Below are positions 1 to 7,082 of a DNA stretch of 36,493 bases, piece after piece (the stretch's first letter is position 1; the number at the start of each line of letters is the position of its first letter). Origin of the DNA: Anaerolineae bacterium (lineage in GTDB: Bacteria; Chloroflexota; Anaerolineae; Promineifilales; Promineifilaceae); NCBI GenBank assembly GCA_024762395.1, contig JANTHP010000004.1, positions 1-36,493 on the forward strand, given 5' to 3'. A model generated the notes under the pieces. The model searched no databases. It saw only the letters and a list, made by a program, of their open reading frames with translations, and was not told where the DNA came from. Both the position numbers and the translations under genes were made by a program.

Positions 1-24
1 CAGCCCACCACGAATGAATGAAAA

Positions 25-80
25 TCCACAGATTGCGCAGATGGCGCAGATTTAATCTGTGTAATCGGCGTAATCTGCGG
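25..80. repeat. Inverted repeat of CAGATT/AATCTG units
   Basis: Short units around GCGCAGAT on the left face AATCTG-type units on the right, so the stretch can fold into an imperfect hairpin. The same style of element recurs at 10590-10658. It lies downstream of the phosphatase gene on the minus strand and may help end that transcript. Confidence 0.45.
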
Positions 81-118
81 TTTATTTACAGAGGAGCCAA
101 TTTACATACAAGCGGCAG

Positions 119-157
119 TCCCCCTCACCCCCTCACCCCCTCACCTCCTCACCTCCT
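119..157. repeat. Short tandem array of CCCTCACC-like units
   Basis: Four to five nearly identical 8-9 base units of CCCTCACC or TCCTCACC run to the 3' end of the minus-strand phosphatase gene and overlap its last codons. This is one of many short-unit arrays at gene ends in this window. Confidence 0.6.
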
Positions 158-635
158 TCGGCCGCCACAGGTTAACTAATTCCGCCTCATCCATCTCGGC
201 CAATTCGCGCCAATGGGTAATGGGCAGTTGGAAATGGGCAATGGCGGCGGTGGGCATTCGCTCCCATTGGCCGGACAAGACAGCCACTAAATGCTCCATC
301 CCCGGATTATGCCCCACAACCATCACGGATTGAATGGCGTCGTCCAGCGCCTGCACCACTTCCAGGTAAGCATCGGCGTCGGCCAGGTAAAAGCGGCGGG
401 TAAGTTGAATTTCACGGTCATAATCGCAAGCCAGGGCGACAGCTTCGGCCGTTGCCAGGGCGCGTTCGGCGCTGGAAGCGATGATGAGGTCGGGGGTGAG
501 GTCGTTTTCTTTGAGCAGGCGGCCCATGCGGGGGGCGTCCTGTTGGCCTCGTTTGTTTAACGGCCGTTCATAATCCGACAAATTTTCATTATCCCAGCTT
601 GATTTGGCATGTCGCAGAACCAGTAATGTTTTCAT
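141..635 (-). CDS. sixA: SixA-like phosphohistidine phosphatase
   Basis: A 164-residue histidine-phosphatase superfamily protein. The N-terminal LRHAKSSW is the RHG-type motif whose histidine is phosphorylated during catalysis. VVGHNPGM near residue 110 carries the second catalytic histidine. Size and motif order match bacterial SixA-type proteins, which remove phosphate from phosphohistidine on signalling proteins. A strong ribosome site (GGAGG) lies four bases before the ATG at 635. The gene is transcribed away from the PP2C/kinase unit across a 166-base divergent spacer. The substrate cannot be read from the sequence; the partner could be any phosphorelay protein, or a small phosphorylated metabolite as in other family members. 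Confidence 0.88.
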   Translation of the reverse strand: MKTLLVLRHAKSSWDNENLSDYERPLNKRGQQDAPRMGRLLKENDLTPDLIIASSAERALATAEAVALACDYDREIQLTRRFYLADADAYLEVVQALDDAIQSVMVVGHNPGMEHLVAVLSGQWERMPTAAIAHFQLPITHWRELAEMDEAELVNLWRPKEVRR

Positions 636-724
636 AGCGCCTCCGTTTTGAGTAATCGTACAATAAGAGGCTGCGGGTTTGCAAGTTTGCTAACGGCGAA
701 TTCCCAAAGAACCTGAATTCTCAC

Positions 725-783
725 TTGACAAAGTGTCTAGTTCACACTATTATATTATCAACAATTAGTGTTACAAAGACACG
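725..783 (+). promoter_or_regulatory. Sigma70-type promoter with two AGTGT-N7-ACACT operators (copy A)
   Basis: TTGACA at 725-730 and TATTAT at 748-753 are separated by exactly 17 bases. An inverted repeat AGTGT-N7-ACACT (732-748) fills the space between the boxes. A second copy, AGTGT-N7-ACACG (767-783), lies over the probable transcription start. The same layout is found at 3788-3843. The position of the operators suggests repression. A ribosome site AAAGGAG at 787-793 follows. Confidence 0.8.
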
Positions 784-801
784 AATAAAGGAGTCCATTT
801 C

Positions 802-1521
802 ATGCCAAGCAGCCACGCCGCCATAATCGGCCGTTCCCATCGGCTGATACAGCAAAACAGCCATGATTTCGCCATTTCCGGCCAACCCACCGCCCAGACC
901 GCGTTTGGGCTGGTTCTGGATGGCTGCGGCAGCAAGGTAGACAAGCTGCCAGCCCACAATGAAGTGGGCGCGAAGCTGCTGGGACAATTTGCCGCCGGGT
1001 ATCTCAGTGGGCAGTTGTTAGTTGATAGTGAACAGGTGACAGTTGAAGCGTTGGCAGGCGGGTTGTATGCGGCGGGCCTGGCTTTTTTACGGGGGGTGAT
1101 GGCTTTGTATGATTTTCCCGATGAGGCGCGGCGGGCGAAGTTTGTGGCGTCTAATTTGCTGGCAACGATGGTGGGGTTTGTGGTTGTGCGAGAAACGGCC
1201 GTTTTCTTTTGGCAGGGCGATGGCTATCTGGTTCACAACGGGGCCGTTACGACGCTGGACAGCCATAACCGGCCCGATTATTTGGCTTATCGCCTGTTGG
1301 ACGGAGGGGAAGACGGCCGTTTCCAAACCAAAACCATCACTTTAACCGACAAAACCGACTGGCTCGCCGTCGCCACCGACGGCTGGCGGCCCGATTTGCT
1401 GGCGGGATTGGCCGAGCCGCGTTCCAGCCTGGCATTGCAGCGCTGGCTCAACGTCCAGGCGCGGCAGCCGGGCAATTTTGAGGATGATGGCGCAGTGACG
1501 GTGTGGTGGCAAAATGCGTGA
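802..1521 (+). CDS. PP2C-like protein phosphatase
   Basis: A 239-residue cytoplasmic protein with degenerate but readable PP2C (PPM) motifs: QNSHDF near residue 18, VLDGCGS near 38 with the metal-binding Asp, a central ATMVGFVVV strand followed by FWQGDGYLVHNG, WLAVATDGW near 182, and FEDDGAVTVWW at the end. PPM phosphatases use two metal ions to dephosphorylate Ser/Thr. The ATG at 802 is preceded by AAAGGAG at good spacing. The kinase starts 23 bases downstream, so the two form a kinase/phosphatase pair. The last two codons and the stop lie in an ATGCGTG heptamer array. Similar phosphatases occur with vWA proteins and kinases in TerY-P-type triads, and a vWA gene lies 3.4 kb away under the same kind of promoter. 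Confidence 0.85.
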   Translation: MPSSHAAIIGRSHRLIQQNSHDFAISGQPTAQTAFGLVLDGCGSKVDKLPAHNEVGAKLLGQFAAGYLSGQLLVDSEQVTVEALAGGLYAAGLAFLRGVMALYDFPDEARRAKFVASNLLATMVGFVVVRETAVFFWQGDGYLVHNGAVTTLDSHNRPDYLAYRLLDGGEDGRFQTKTITLTDKTDWLAVATDGWRPDLLAGLAEPRSSLALQRWLNVQARQPGNFEDDGAVTVWWQNA

Positions 1522-1534
1522 TGCGTGATGCGTG
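1514..1534. repeat. Three exact ATGCGTG heptamers
   Basis: Three perfect 7-base units cover the final codons and TGA stop of the phosphatase gene and run towards the kinase ribosome site. The repeat therefore defines the protein's C-terminus. Confidence 0.85.
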
Positions 1535-1544
1535 AGGGAATGTA

Positions 1545-3242
1545 ATGAAACGGGAGATTTTTATTGATGGGAAACGGATAGCGCTTGATCCGGCGCAGTT
1601 GATTCAGTCGGGCGGGGAAGGGATGGTGTTTGGATTGGGGGGAACGGCCGTCGCTCCCACAACGGCCGTCAAACTGTACCACCACCCCATCCCCCAACAC
1701 GCCGCCAAACTGCGCCATTGGGTAGAAAATGACCTGTCAACGCGGCTGCCGGATGGCATTTTGGGGCCAACCGCGCTGGTTTTGGATGGAAACGGCCGTA
1801 TCATCGGCTTCCAAATGCCCCGCTTACCAGTCGGCGCACTTCCCATCAAAAAATTATCCAGCCCCCCCTTCTGGCGAAAAAATAAACTCGCCATCACCGA
1901 CGTGCTAACCCTCTTCCACCAAATCCACGCCACCCTTACCAAACTGCACCAACTGGGCATCATCATCGGCGACCTCAACGACCACAATTTGTTTTTCACG
2001 TTTCACGATTCACGTTTCATGCCATCATTCATTGATGTAGACAGCTACCAGTTCGGCCCCTACCCCTGCCCGGTAGCCATGCAGCCCTTCCTAGACCCGG
2101 CTTTGTACCACGTGACCGATTTTGGCAAACGGCCGTATTTCACCCCGGAAACAGATTGGTACGCCTTCGCCGTTCTGCTGGTAAAAAGTTTGCTGCAAGT
2201 CCATCCCTACGGCGGGACGCACAAACGGTACAAATCCCTCCAGGCCAGGGCCAAAGCGGGAGTGAGCGTGCTGGATACGGCCGTTACCTACCCCAAATCC
2301 GCCCGCCCCCTCAACACCCTATCCGACAACCTGAAACACCAAATCCACCTCATTTTCGAGCGCGGTCAACGCACGCCATTTCCCATTAGCCTTTTAGCTG
2401 AGAAGCATTTCAGCATTTCAGCATTTCAGCCAGTCAGCCCCTCAGTCCTCAGTCCTCAGTCCTCTAAACTGCTCTTATCAGTGGATGGCGTCATTGAACA
2501 CGTTGCAGTGAGGGGTAAACGCATCCAAGCCGTCGTGCGCGAAGATGGAAGCTACAAATTAGTGCGGTTAGGCATTGGCGGCATTTTGGATGAAGTGGCG
2601 CTGTTTGACGGGCAGCCGGGCTACCGTTTCGCCGGTTTTGGCCGTTACCTGGTCGTCAATCCGCCGGGACGGCCGCATTTGCTCATTCTGGATGTGGGCG
2701 GCGGCCAACCCGGCCGGGTAACGATGGTGGAGACGGCGTTGTTTAGGGAAACGGCCGTATTCGCCGCTACCGCCCGCCATCTTTACCGCATCGCCGGAAC
2801 CTGGATTATGCGCGGCAGCATCCGCGACGGCCTGTATGTCGAAGACGCCATCGCCACCGCCCACCGCAGCCAAACCCAATTCTGGGCCTCGCCCCTCACC
2901 GAAACCCTGATTGGCCGCCACCGCATCCTCGCCGAAAATCGCTTCTTTCTCCTACACGAAAACGCCAACTACGACATTTCCATCCCCCAACTCATGCCAG
3001 GCGAAAGTCTCACCGGCATAGAACCCATCTTCACCGCCCGCGCCGCCGCCCTCCGGCTGGAAATCCGTCAGCGCGGCCAAATCCGGGCAGAAACATTTGC
3101 CGTCAATTTCAAAGGGGAACGGGTACAGCCCTACTCGCTGGATTTACCACGCACACACACATTTCCGTATCGAAACGGTCAGGGCAAAAGCGCCCTCCTC
3201 CACGAACCTTCCCGCCTCACCCTTATTGTGAATTGTGAATAG
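1545..3242 (+). CDS. Atypical protein kinase with C-terminal repeat-like domain
   Basis: 565 residues. The N-terminal kinase domain (about 1-290) shows a glycine loop QSGGEGMVF (21-29), AVKLY with the ATP-binding Lys43, a catalytic loop IGDLNDHN (141-148, Asp143 and Asn148) in place of HRD, IDVDSYQFG (163-171) in place of DFG, and a PE pair followed by TDWYAFAVLL (201-212). This variant catalytic loop is typical of kinases that accompany PP2C and vWA proteins. The C-terminal half (about 310-560) is rich in short strands and might be a beta-propeller, which I could not prove. Two short-unit repeat arrays lie inside the gene: 1995-2022, between the catalytic loop and the metal-binding motif, and 2405-2465, in the linker. 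The stop codon lies in a third array. Co-transcribed with the upstream phosphatase. Confidence 0.82.
   Translation: MKREIFIDGKRIALDPAQLIQSGGEGMVFGLGGTAVAPTTAVKLYHHPIPQHAAKLRHWVENDLSTRLPDGILGPTALVLDGNGRIIGFQMPRLPVGALPIKKLSSPPFWRKNKLAITDVLTLFHQIHATLTKLHQLGIIIGDLNDHNLFFTFHDSRFMPSFIDVDSYQFGPYPCPVAMQPFLDPALYHVTDFGKRPYFTPETDWYAFAVLLVKSLLQVHPYGGTHKRYKSLQARAKAGVSVLDTAVTYPKSARPLNTLSDNLKHQIHLIFERGQRTPFPISLLAEKHFSISAFQPVSPSVLSPQSSKLLLSVDGVIEHVAVRGKRIQAVVREDGSYKLVRLGIGGILDEVALFDGQPGYRFAGFGRYLVVNPPGRPHLLILDVGGGQPGRVTMVETALFRETAVFAATARHLYRIAGTWIMRGSIRDGLYVEDAIATAHRSQTQFWASPLTETLIGRHRILAENRFFLLHENANYDISIPQLMPGESLTGIEPIFTARAAALRLEIRQRGQIRAETFAVNFKGERVQPYSLDLPRTHTFPYRNGQGKSALLHEPSRLTLIVNCE
1995..2022. repeat. 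In-frame TTCACGT heptamer array inside the kinase gene
   Basis: Four consecutive 7-base units (TTCACGT, TTCACGA, TTCACGT, TTCATGC) encode the loop just after catalytic Asn148. The same unit makes up the arrays at 20774-20829 and 24376-24431. Confidence 0.8.
2405..2465. repeat. In-frame short repeats in the kinase linker
   Basis: Three copies of AGCATTTC (2405-2428) are followed by three copies of CCTCAGT plus a partial one (2441-2465). They encode a low-complexity Ser/Pro/Gln-rich linker between the kinase domain and the C-terminal domain. Confidence 0.85.
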
Positions 3243-3297
3243 CCAATTGTGAATTGTGAACGGAGCATCTAATTCACAATTCACAATTCACAATTCT
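3225..3297. repeat. Inverted heptamer array ATTGTGA / TTCACAA
   Basis: Units of ATTGTGA run through the last codons and stop of the kinase gene. After a short spacer, complementary units follow, giving a perfect 16-base inverted pair (3245-3260 with 3273-3288). The hairpin probably ends the phosphatase-kinase transcript. Confidence 0.85.
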
Positions 3298-3298
3298 T

Positions 3299-3328
3299 TT
3301 GCTTAAATCTCCCTACCCCCGGTATAAT
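3299..3328 (+). promoter_or_regulatory. Probable promoter of the small membrane protein
   Basis: TTGCTT at 3299-3304 and a perfect TATAAT at 3323-3328 are separated by 18 bases. The leader to the ATG is about 110 bases and includes a small hairpin at 3402-3420 (arms GTCGGATT). No operator of the AGTGT type is present. Confidence 0.55.
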
Positions 3329-3401
3329 CGTCGCGAGATTCATTTTTTCCCGAGGAGACACCACGCGCTTGCGGCGCACCACAAATAAATGAATATCGTA
3401 A

Positions 3402-3420
3402 GTCGGATTGCCAATCCGAC
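3402..3420. repeat. Small palindrome GTCGGATT-GCC-AATCCGAC
   Basis: Perfect 8-base arms around a 3-base loop in the untranslated leader of the small membrane protein. It could be a dispersed repeat or a leader hairpin. Confidence 0.6.
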
Positions 3421-3446
3421 CTACATTTACAGAGGAGAATTTTGTC

Positions 3447-3692
3447 ATGCGACTTTCACGATTGGCTCGTTTTACCACCCCCTTGATTGTTTTGATGTTT
3501 GCTGTTTTAGCATTGGCGCCAACGGCCGTTTACGCCGCCCCCCTATCCGAAGAACCCACCGGCGGGGCTGGTATTGTCATGGGCCTGCTGGGCCTCGTCC
3601 TGCTCCTGGTCGGCGTCGTCGCCGTCATCGGCGCCGTCGCCTTGGGCATCATCGGCATCGGTTACAACACAGTCACCCCCGACGACGAATAG
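3447..3692 (+). CDS. Small secreted or membrane protein of unknown function
   Basis: 81 residues from the ATG at 3447, chosen because GAGGAG lies nine bases upstream; a longer frame from 3408 has no ribosome site. The N-terminus looks like a signal peptide: RLSRLAR, then a hydrophobic run, with a likely signal-peptidase site after AVYA. A short Pro/Glu stretch follows, then one long helix rich in Gly, Val and Leu (about residues 45-73) and an acidic tail ending in TPDDE. I do not recognise a family. It sits between the two halves of the phospho-signalling cluster but has its own promoter and terminator, so any link to that cluster is by position only. It may be a small envelope protein with one membrane span. 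Confidence 0.75.
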   Translation: MRLSRLARFTTPLIVLMFAVLALAPTAVYAAPLSEEPTGGAGIVMGLLGLVLLLVGVVAVIGAVALGIIGIGYNTVTPDDE

Positions 3693-3698
3693 TCCCCC

Positions 3699-3734
3699 AG
3701 GTGCGACGCACTTTTTTGGAAGTGCAACGCACCT
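3699..3734. repeat. Imperfect hairpin with AGGTGCG/CGCACCT arms
   Basis: Outer arms AGGTGCG (3699-3705) and CGCACCT (3728-3734) enclose inner arms GCACT and AGTGC. It directly follows the stop codon of the small membrane protein and may add to termination. Confidence 0.55.
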
Positions 3735-3750
3735 TTAATACGTCTTTTAG

Positions 3751-3782
3751 CAGCCAGCGGATAATCCGTTGGCTGTTTTTTT
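3751..3782 (+). terminator. Intrinsic terminator
   Basis: An 11-base stem (CAGCCAGCGGA with TCCGTTGGCTG, one G-T pair) with a TAA loop is followed by seven T residues. It isolates the small membrane protein transcript from the promoter that begins six bases later. Confidence 0.85.
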
Positions 3783-3787
3783 ACCCC

Positions 3788-3843
3788 TTGACAAAGTGTT
3801 GTTTTCACACTATACTGTATTTAGTGTTTCAACTACACTAAAT
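3788..3843 (+). promoter_or_regulatory. Sigma70-type promoter with two AGTGT-N7-ACACT operators (copy B)
   Basis: TTGACA (3788-3793) and TATACT (3811-3816) are 17 bases apart. Operator one, AGTGT-N7-ACACT, spans 3795-3811. Operator two spans 3823-3839, and its symmetry extends to perfect 9-base arms (ATTTAGTGT and ACACTAAAT, 3819-3843). The first 12 bases are identical to the promoter at 725. Operators are 28 bases apart here and 35 in copy A. Confidence 0.85.
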
Positions 3844-3862
3844 AAATCAACAGAGAGTGCAT

Positions 3863-3907
3863 AATGAAGGAATGAAAATTCATCCTTCATCATTCATCCT
3901 TCATCAT
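3863..3907. repeat. ATGAAGG / CCTTCAT inverted short-unit array
   Basis: ATGAAGGAATGAA on the left faces two ATTCATCCTTCATC units on the right, so the leader of the hydrolase mRNA can fold just before its ribosome site. Confidence 0.7.
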
Positions 3908-3926
3908 TTAGAAAAAGGAGATAACC

Positions 3927-4847
3927 ATGAGCAAATTCCCTCATTTTTACGATCCCAGCCGAATTGGCACACTTTTTTACCCCGATCCAGCCGTCATCGC
4001 CGCCGACGCCCAGGCCGCAAACCTGAAACCGGCCGTCGAAGACAAAAAGAAAGTCCATTTGGTCATCATTGATATGCAAATTGACTTCTGCCACGCCGAC
4101 GGCACGCTGTTCGTCCCCGGCGCGGGCGACGACATCCGGCGCACCATTGAATTCATCTACAATAACGCCGAGCGCATCACCAACATCACCTGCTCGCTCG
4201 ATTCTCATCTGCCACACCAGATTTTCCACCCGGCATGGTGGGCAGATAAGGATGGCAACCATCCGGCCCCGTTTACGCTCATCACCTACGAAGACATCAA
4301 AAAGGGAACGTGGCGGCCGTTGGTGGCCCCGGTGCAGTCTACCAATTATGTCAAAACATTGGAGGAACAGGCTAAAAAGACGCTGACCATTTGGCCGTAC
4401 CATGTGATGATGGGCGGGATTGGTAATGCGTTGGACCCGGAATTGTGGACGGCCGTTATCTGGCACAGCCTGGCGCGTAAAACCCAACCCACCTGGCTCA
4501 CCAAAGGCAGCATTCCCCTCACCGAACATTACTCCATCATCCAGCCCGAAGTGCCCGTCCCCGGTCATCCGCTGGGCGGCAAAAACAAAGCCTTCCTGGA
4601 CACACTGTCCGACGCCGACATCGTTCTCATCGCCGGTGAAGCGGAAAGCCACTGCGTTTTAGAAACGGTGGAAGATTTGGTCGAAGATTTTGGCAACAAG
4701 CCCAATGCCCTGCAAAAAATCTACTTCCTGCGCGACTGCACCTCCCCCGTTGTCCATCCCGACATTGATTTCCACGCCATCGCCATGAAGCAGTTCGCCC
4801 AATTTGAGAAGCAAGGCGTGAATTTTGTGAATAGTACGGACTTTTAG
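3927..4847 (+). CDS. Isochorismatase/nicotinamidase-like cysteine hydrolase
   Basis: 306 residues, longer than the usual 180-220 of the family because of an N-terminal extension of about 40 residues and internal insertions. IIDMQIDF gives catalytic Asp49, WLTKGS gives a candidate Lys193, and AESHCV gives the nucleophile Cys243. SLDSHLPHQIFHP (91-102) resembles the Asp/His metal site of nicotinamidases. The family cleaves C-N bonds of small amides or, in some members, isochorismate; the substrate cannot be read here. GGAG precedes the ATG. The gene is first in a unit with the vWA protein (77-base gap) and has the same operator-bearing promoter as the phosphatase-kinase unit. That suggests a metabolite- or nicotinamide-linked branch of the same response (inference). 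Confidence 0.85.
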   Translation: MSKFPHFYDPSRIGTLFYPDPAVIAADAQAANLKPAVEDKKKVHLVIIDMQIDFCHADGTLFVPGAGDDIRRTIEFIYNNAERITNITCSLDSHLPHQIFHPAWWADKDGNHPAPFTLITYEDIKKGTWRPLVAPVQSTNYVKTLEEQAKKTLTIWPYHVMMGGIGNALDPELWTAVIWHSLARKTQPTWLTKGSIPLTEHYSIIQPEVPVPGHPLGGKNKAFLDTLSDADIVLIAGEAESHCVLETVEDLVEDFGNKPNALQKIYFLRDCTSPVVHPDIDFHAIAMKQFAQFEKQGVNFVNSTDF

Positions 4848-4911
4848 AAGGCTGAAGGATGAAATATGAAGGCTGAATTCAGCCTTCACCCTTCATCCTC
4901 CATCCTTTGTA
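4848..4911. repeat. Inverted short-unit array with a perfect 20-base palindrome
   Basis: The centre, 4868-4887, is a perfect palindrome with arms GAAGGCTGAA and TTCAGCCTTC. Outer units AGGATGAA and TTCATCCT extend the stem. It lies between the hydrolase and vWA genes and could act as a processing or attenuation hairpin. Confidence 0.8.
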
Positions 4912-4924
4912 TAAGGAGATCACA

Positions 4925-5722
4925 ATGAGCAACAACGGACTTGGCAATTTAGACGATCTATTTCAATCGGCGCAAGAGGACGGGCTAACGGCCGATACCC
5001 TCGACCTTGTCGTCTCCAACCTGAATGGGCCGACAATGGCCGGGCCGGTGGGGATGCCGCTGGATCAACTGGCAACCAACGAGGTGACGCTGGCAATGAA
5101 CATCATTGACATGAGCGGCTCCATGTACCCCCACGCCGCCGACCTGATTCGGGCTTACAACGAAGATTACTTAGCCGCCATGCTCGGTTCGGCCGCCAGC
5201 GACGACATTTTGGTGAGTACGATCCTGTTTAACGACAAGGTCAAGCTGCTGCACGGCTACGTCAATCTGGCCGATGCGCCCCAGCTAACGCCCAAAGAGT
5301 ACGACCCCAATTACAGCACGGCGTTGTACGATGCGGTGGCGGGCGGGATGACGAATATGGTTTTGTACGCCCAGCAGTTGCGGCAAAGCGGCGTCATGGC
5401 GCGGGGCATCGTCATCGTTTATTCGGATGGCGAGGATAACGCCTCCAAGCAGCAGGCGCGGGATGTGCGTCGGGCGGCGCAAGAGCTGCTGAATCAAGAG
5501 ATTTACACGCTGGCTTATGTGGGGTTTGGGATGAAAAAGCAGATGGGATTTAAGCCAAACGGCTCCAATCCGGTGCAGGCGTTGGCTGATGACATTGGTT
5601 TCCCGCACGCGCTGGCGGCGGGACTGAATCATGAGGAGCTGCGGCGGATTTTCCACCTGGCTTCGATGTCGGCGGTGAATGTGAGTATGGGAACGGCCGT
5701 GCCCGCCGCTCTGTTTAGTTAA
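4925..5722 (+). CDS. vWA-domain protein (TerY-like)
   Basis: 265 residues from the ATG at 4925, which has AAGGAG six bases upstream; an earlier in-frame ATG at 4907 has none. After about 50 residues of unassigned sequence comes a complete vWA domain. The metal-ion adhesion site has IDMSGSM (Asp62, Ser64, Ser66), NYSTALYDAV with the loop-two Thr, and VYSDGEDN with the third-loop Asp. There is no signal peptide or membrane helix, so the protein is cytoplasmic. Such vWA proteins act as metal-dependent scaffolds, and TerY-type members occur with a PP2C phosphatase and a kinase. All three are in this cluster, split between two transcription units that share an operator. Confidence 0.87.
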   Translation: MSNNGLGNLDDLFQSAQEDGLTADTLDLVVSNLNGPTMAGPVGMPLDQLATNEVTLAMNIIDMSGSMYPHAADLIRAYNEDYLAAMLGSAASDDILVSTILFNDKVKLLHGYVNLADAPQLTPKEYDPNYSTALYDAVAGGMTNMVLYAQQLRQSGVMARGIVIVYSDGEDNASKQQARDVRRAAQELLNQEIYTLAYVGFGMKKQMGFKPNGSNPVQALADDIGFPHALAAGLNHEELRRIFHLASMSAVNVSMGTAVPAALFS

Positions 5723-5728
5723 AAAATG

Positions 5729-5773
5729 GAGATTGGAGACTAGAGATTACCTCGGTCTTCAATCTCCAATCTC
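5729..5773. terminator. Hairpin between convergent genes, built of GAGATTG units
   Basis: GAGATTGGAGA (5729-5739) pairs perfectly with TCTCCAATCTC (5763-5773). It lies between the vWA gene (plus) and heme A synthase (minus) and could serve both directions. There is no long T run, so it may stabilise 3' ends rather than terminate. Confidence 0.55.
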
Positions 5774-5781
5774 AATTCCCC

Positions 5782-6813
5782 CTACGCATACCGCAGCCGG
5801 TGGCTGATAAAAATCGTCGTCAACAGCAGCGAAATAGCCGTGCCTTGATGCACAATCGCCAGCCAGACCGGCACATCAAACAAGATAACGCTGACCCCCA
5901 ACGTAATTTGAATGGACACCAGCCAAATCATCGTTTTCGCCCCTTTAGCGGCATCAGTCAAAGCGCTTTGTTTTTTGATGGCGTAAAATAACCAGATTGA
6001 GCCGGCCAACACCACAAACGCAAACCAACGATGAACATAATGCACGGCCGGGGGGTACGCCAGCCAATTGTTCCACCAGGGTTCTATTTCTACGAGATGG
6101 CTGATGGGGAACCATTTACCATACATCAACGGCCATGAATTAGAGGCATGACCTGCTTTTAGACCAGCAACCAGGCCGCCATACGAAATCTGAAACAGCA
6201 ATACCAGGAAGAGAAAGAACGTTACTTTTTGCGGCTTTTTGCGCGCGCTGCGGTCGGCCGGCTTATTAAAGCCGTATTTGTTATTCAAAATGGCCCAATA
6301 GGTTAAGCCTAACAAGCCTAATGCGGTGAGTAAGTGGGCTGTCAGCCGATAATGGCTGACACTGGGCCGGTCTACCAGCCCGCTGCTGACCATGTACCAG
6401 CCCATAAACCCTTGCCCCAAAAAGCCCAGGCCAATCATCAAATAAATATGGGATTTACGCCAGGGGATTGTGCCTTTGAACAAATAGTAAAACAACGGCA
6501 CGACGAATAATAATCCGGCCAATCGGGCGATGATGCGGTGTATAAATTCGTTGTAGTAGATAAATTTGTATTCATCCAGGGTCATGCTGCGGTGGATTTT
6601 TATAAATTCAGGGGACTGCTGGTATTTCTCGAAGGTTTCCTGCCAGGCCGCATCGCCAACGGGCGGCATGACGCCGGTGACGACGTGCCATTCGACCATG
6701 GAGAGGCCGGAGCGGGTAAGCCGTACCCAGCCGCCAAACATGACGAGGAATACGATAAGAAATGAGACGGTATACAGCCAGATGGCGATGTTTTTGTTGG
6801 TTGTTTTGAACAT
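5782..6813 (-). CDS. ctaA: Heme A synthase (Cox15/CtaA family)
   Basis: 343 residues with about eight membrane helices. It oxidises the methyl group of heme O to a formyl group, giving heme A for aa3-type cytochrome oxidase. GGWVRLTRSGLSMVEW near residue 27 and NEFIHRIIARLAG near 88 are the Cox15 signatures. Candidate heme-ligand histidines are His92 and His160 in the N-terminal half, and His258 or His261 and His322 in the C-terminal half. Length and sequence resemble the longer proteobacterial/mitochondrial type more than the short Bacillus CtaA. AGGG precedes the ATG at 6813. No cytochrome oxidase genes are in view. The gene body contains no ACGGCCGT octamer. Confidence 0.92.
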   Translation of the reverse strand: MFKTTNKNIAIWLYTVSFLIVFLVMFGGWVRLTRSGLSMVEWHVVTGVMPPVGDAAWQETFEKYQQSPEFIKIHRSMTLDEYKFIYYNEFIHRIIARLAGLLFVVPLFYYLFKGTIPWRKSHIYLMIGLGFLGQGFMGWYMVSSGLVDRPSVSHYRLTAHLLTALGLLGLTYWAILNNKYGFNKPADRSARKKPQKVTFFLFLVLLFQISYGGLVAGLKAGHASNSWPLMYGKWFPISHLVEIEPWWNNWLAYPPAVHYVHRWFAFVVLAGSIWLFYAIKKQSALTDAAKGAKTMIWLVSIQITLGVSVILFDVPVWLAIVHQGTAISLLLTTIFISHRLRYA

Positions 6814-6894
6814 GTTTTTCCCTTTTTCTCTTCCTGCTTGATTGGGATGTAATGGTACTTGAAACGGCCGTTTCTGCCACTATTTTCATCCAAA

Positions 6895-7016
6895 ACAGCA
6901 ATGCCAATTCTGGCGTTGGGGTGAGATGGGCAGGATGGAAGCCGCCTGTTTAGCCGCGATTATGGCTCGCCCATTCCGCCCCTGCCAGTGTAAATTTCCA
7001 GAATTGGCATTGCTGT
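6895..7016. repeat. 122-base element with perfect 19-base inverted ends
   Basis: The sequences at 6895-6913 and 6998-7016 are exact reverse complements over 19 bases (arms start ACAGCAATGCC). The 84 bases between them have no reading frame of note and only patchy pairing. This looks like a small non-autonomous mobile element or a transcribed hairpin. It belongs to a 620-base gap (6842-7463) that has no gene. Confidence 0.8.
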
Positions 7017-7082
7017 CCATCAAAATCGTCAAAAAAAGAGCCGGCCACTAACATGGTCAGCTCTTGCTAAGCAAAAATCGTC

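Noticed and set aside
3894-4652. Open frame on the minus strand opposite the hydrolase
   Set aside because: It mirrors the hydrolase codons and has no independent signals.
141-5722. A complete tellurium-resistance (ter) operon
   Set aside because: No TerD-, TerC- or TelA-like gene is in the window; only the phosphatase, kinase and vWA parts are seen.
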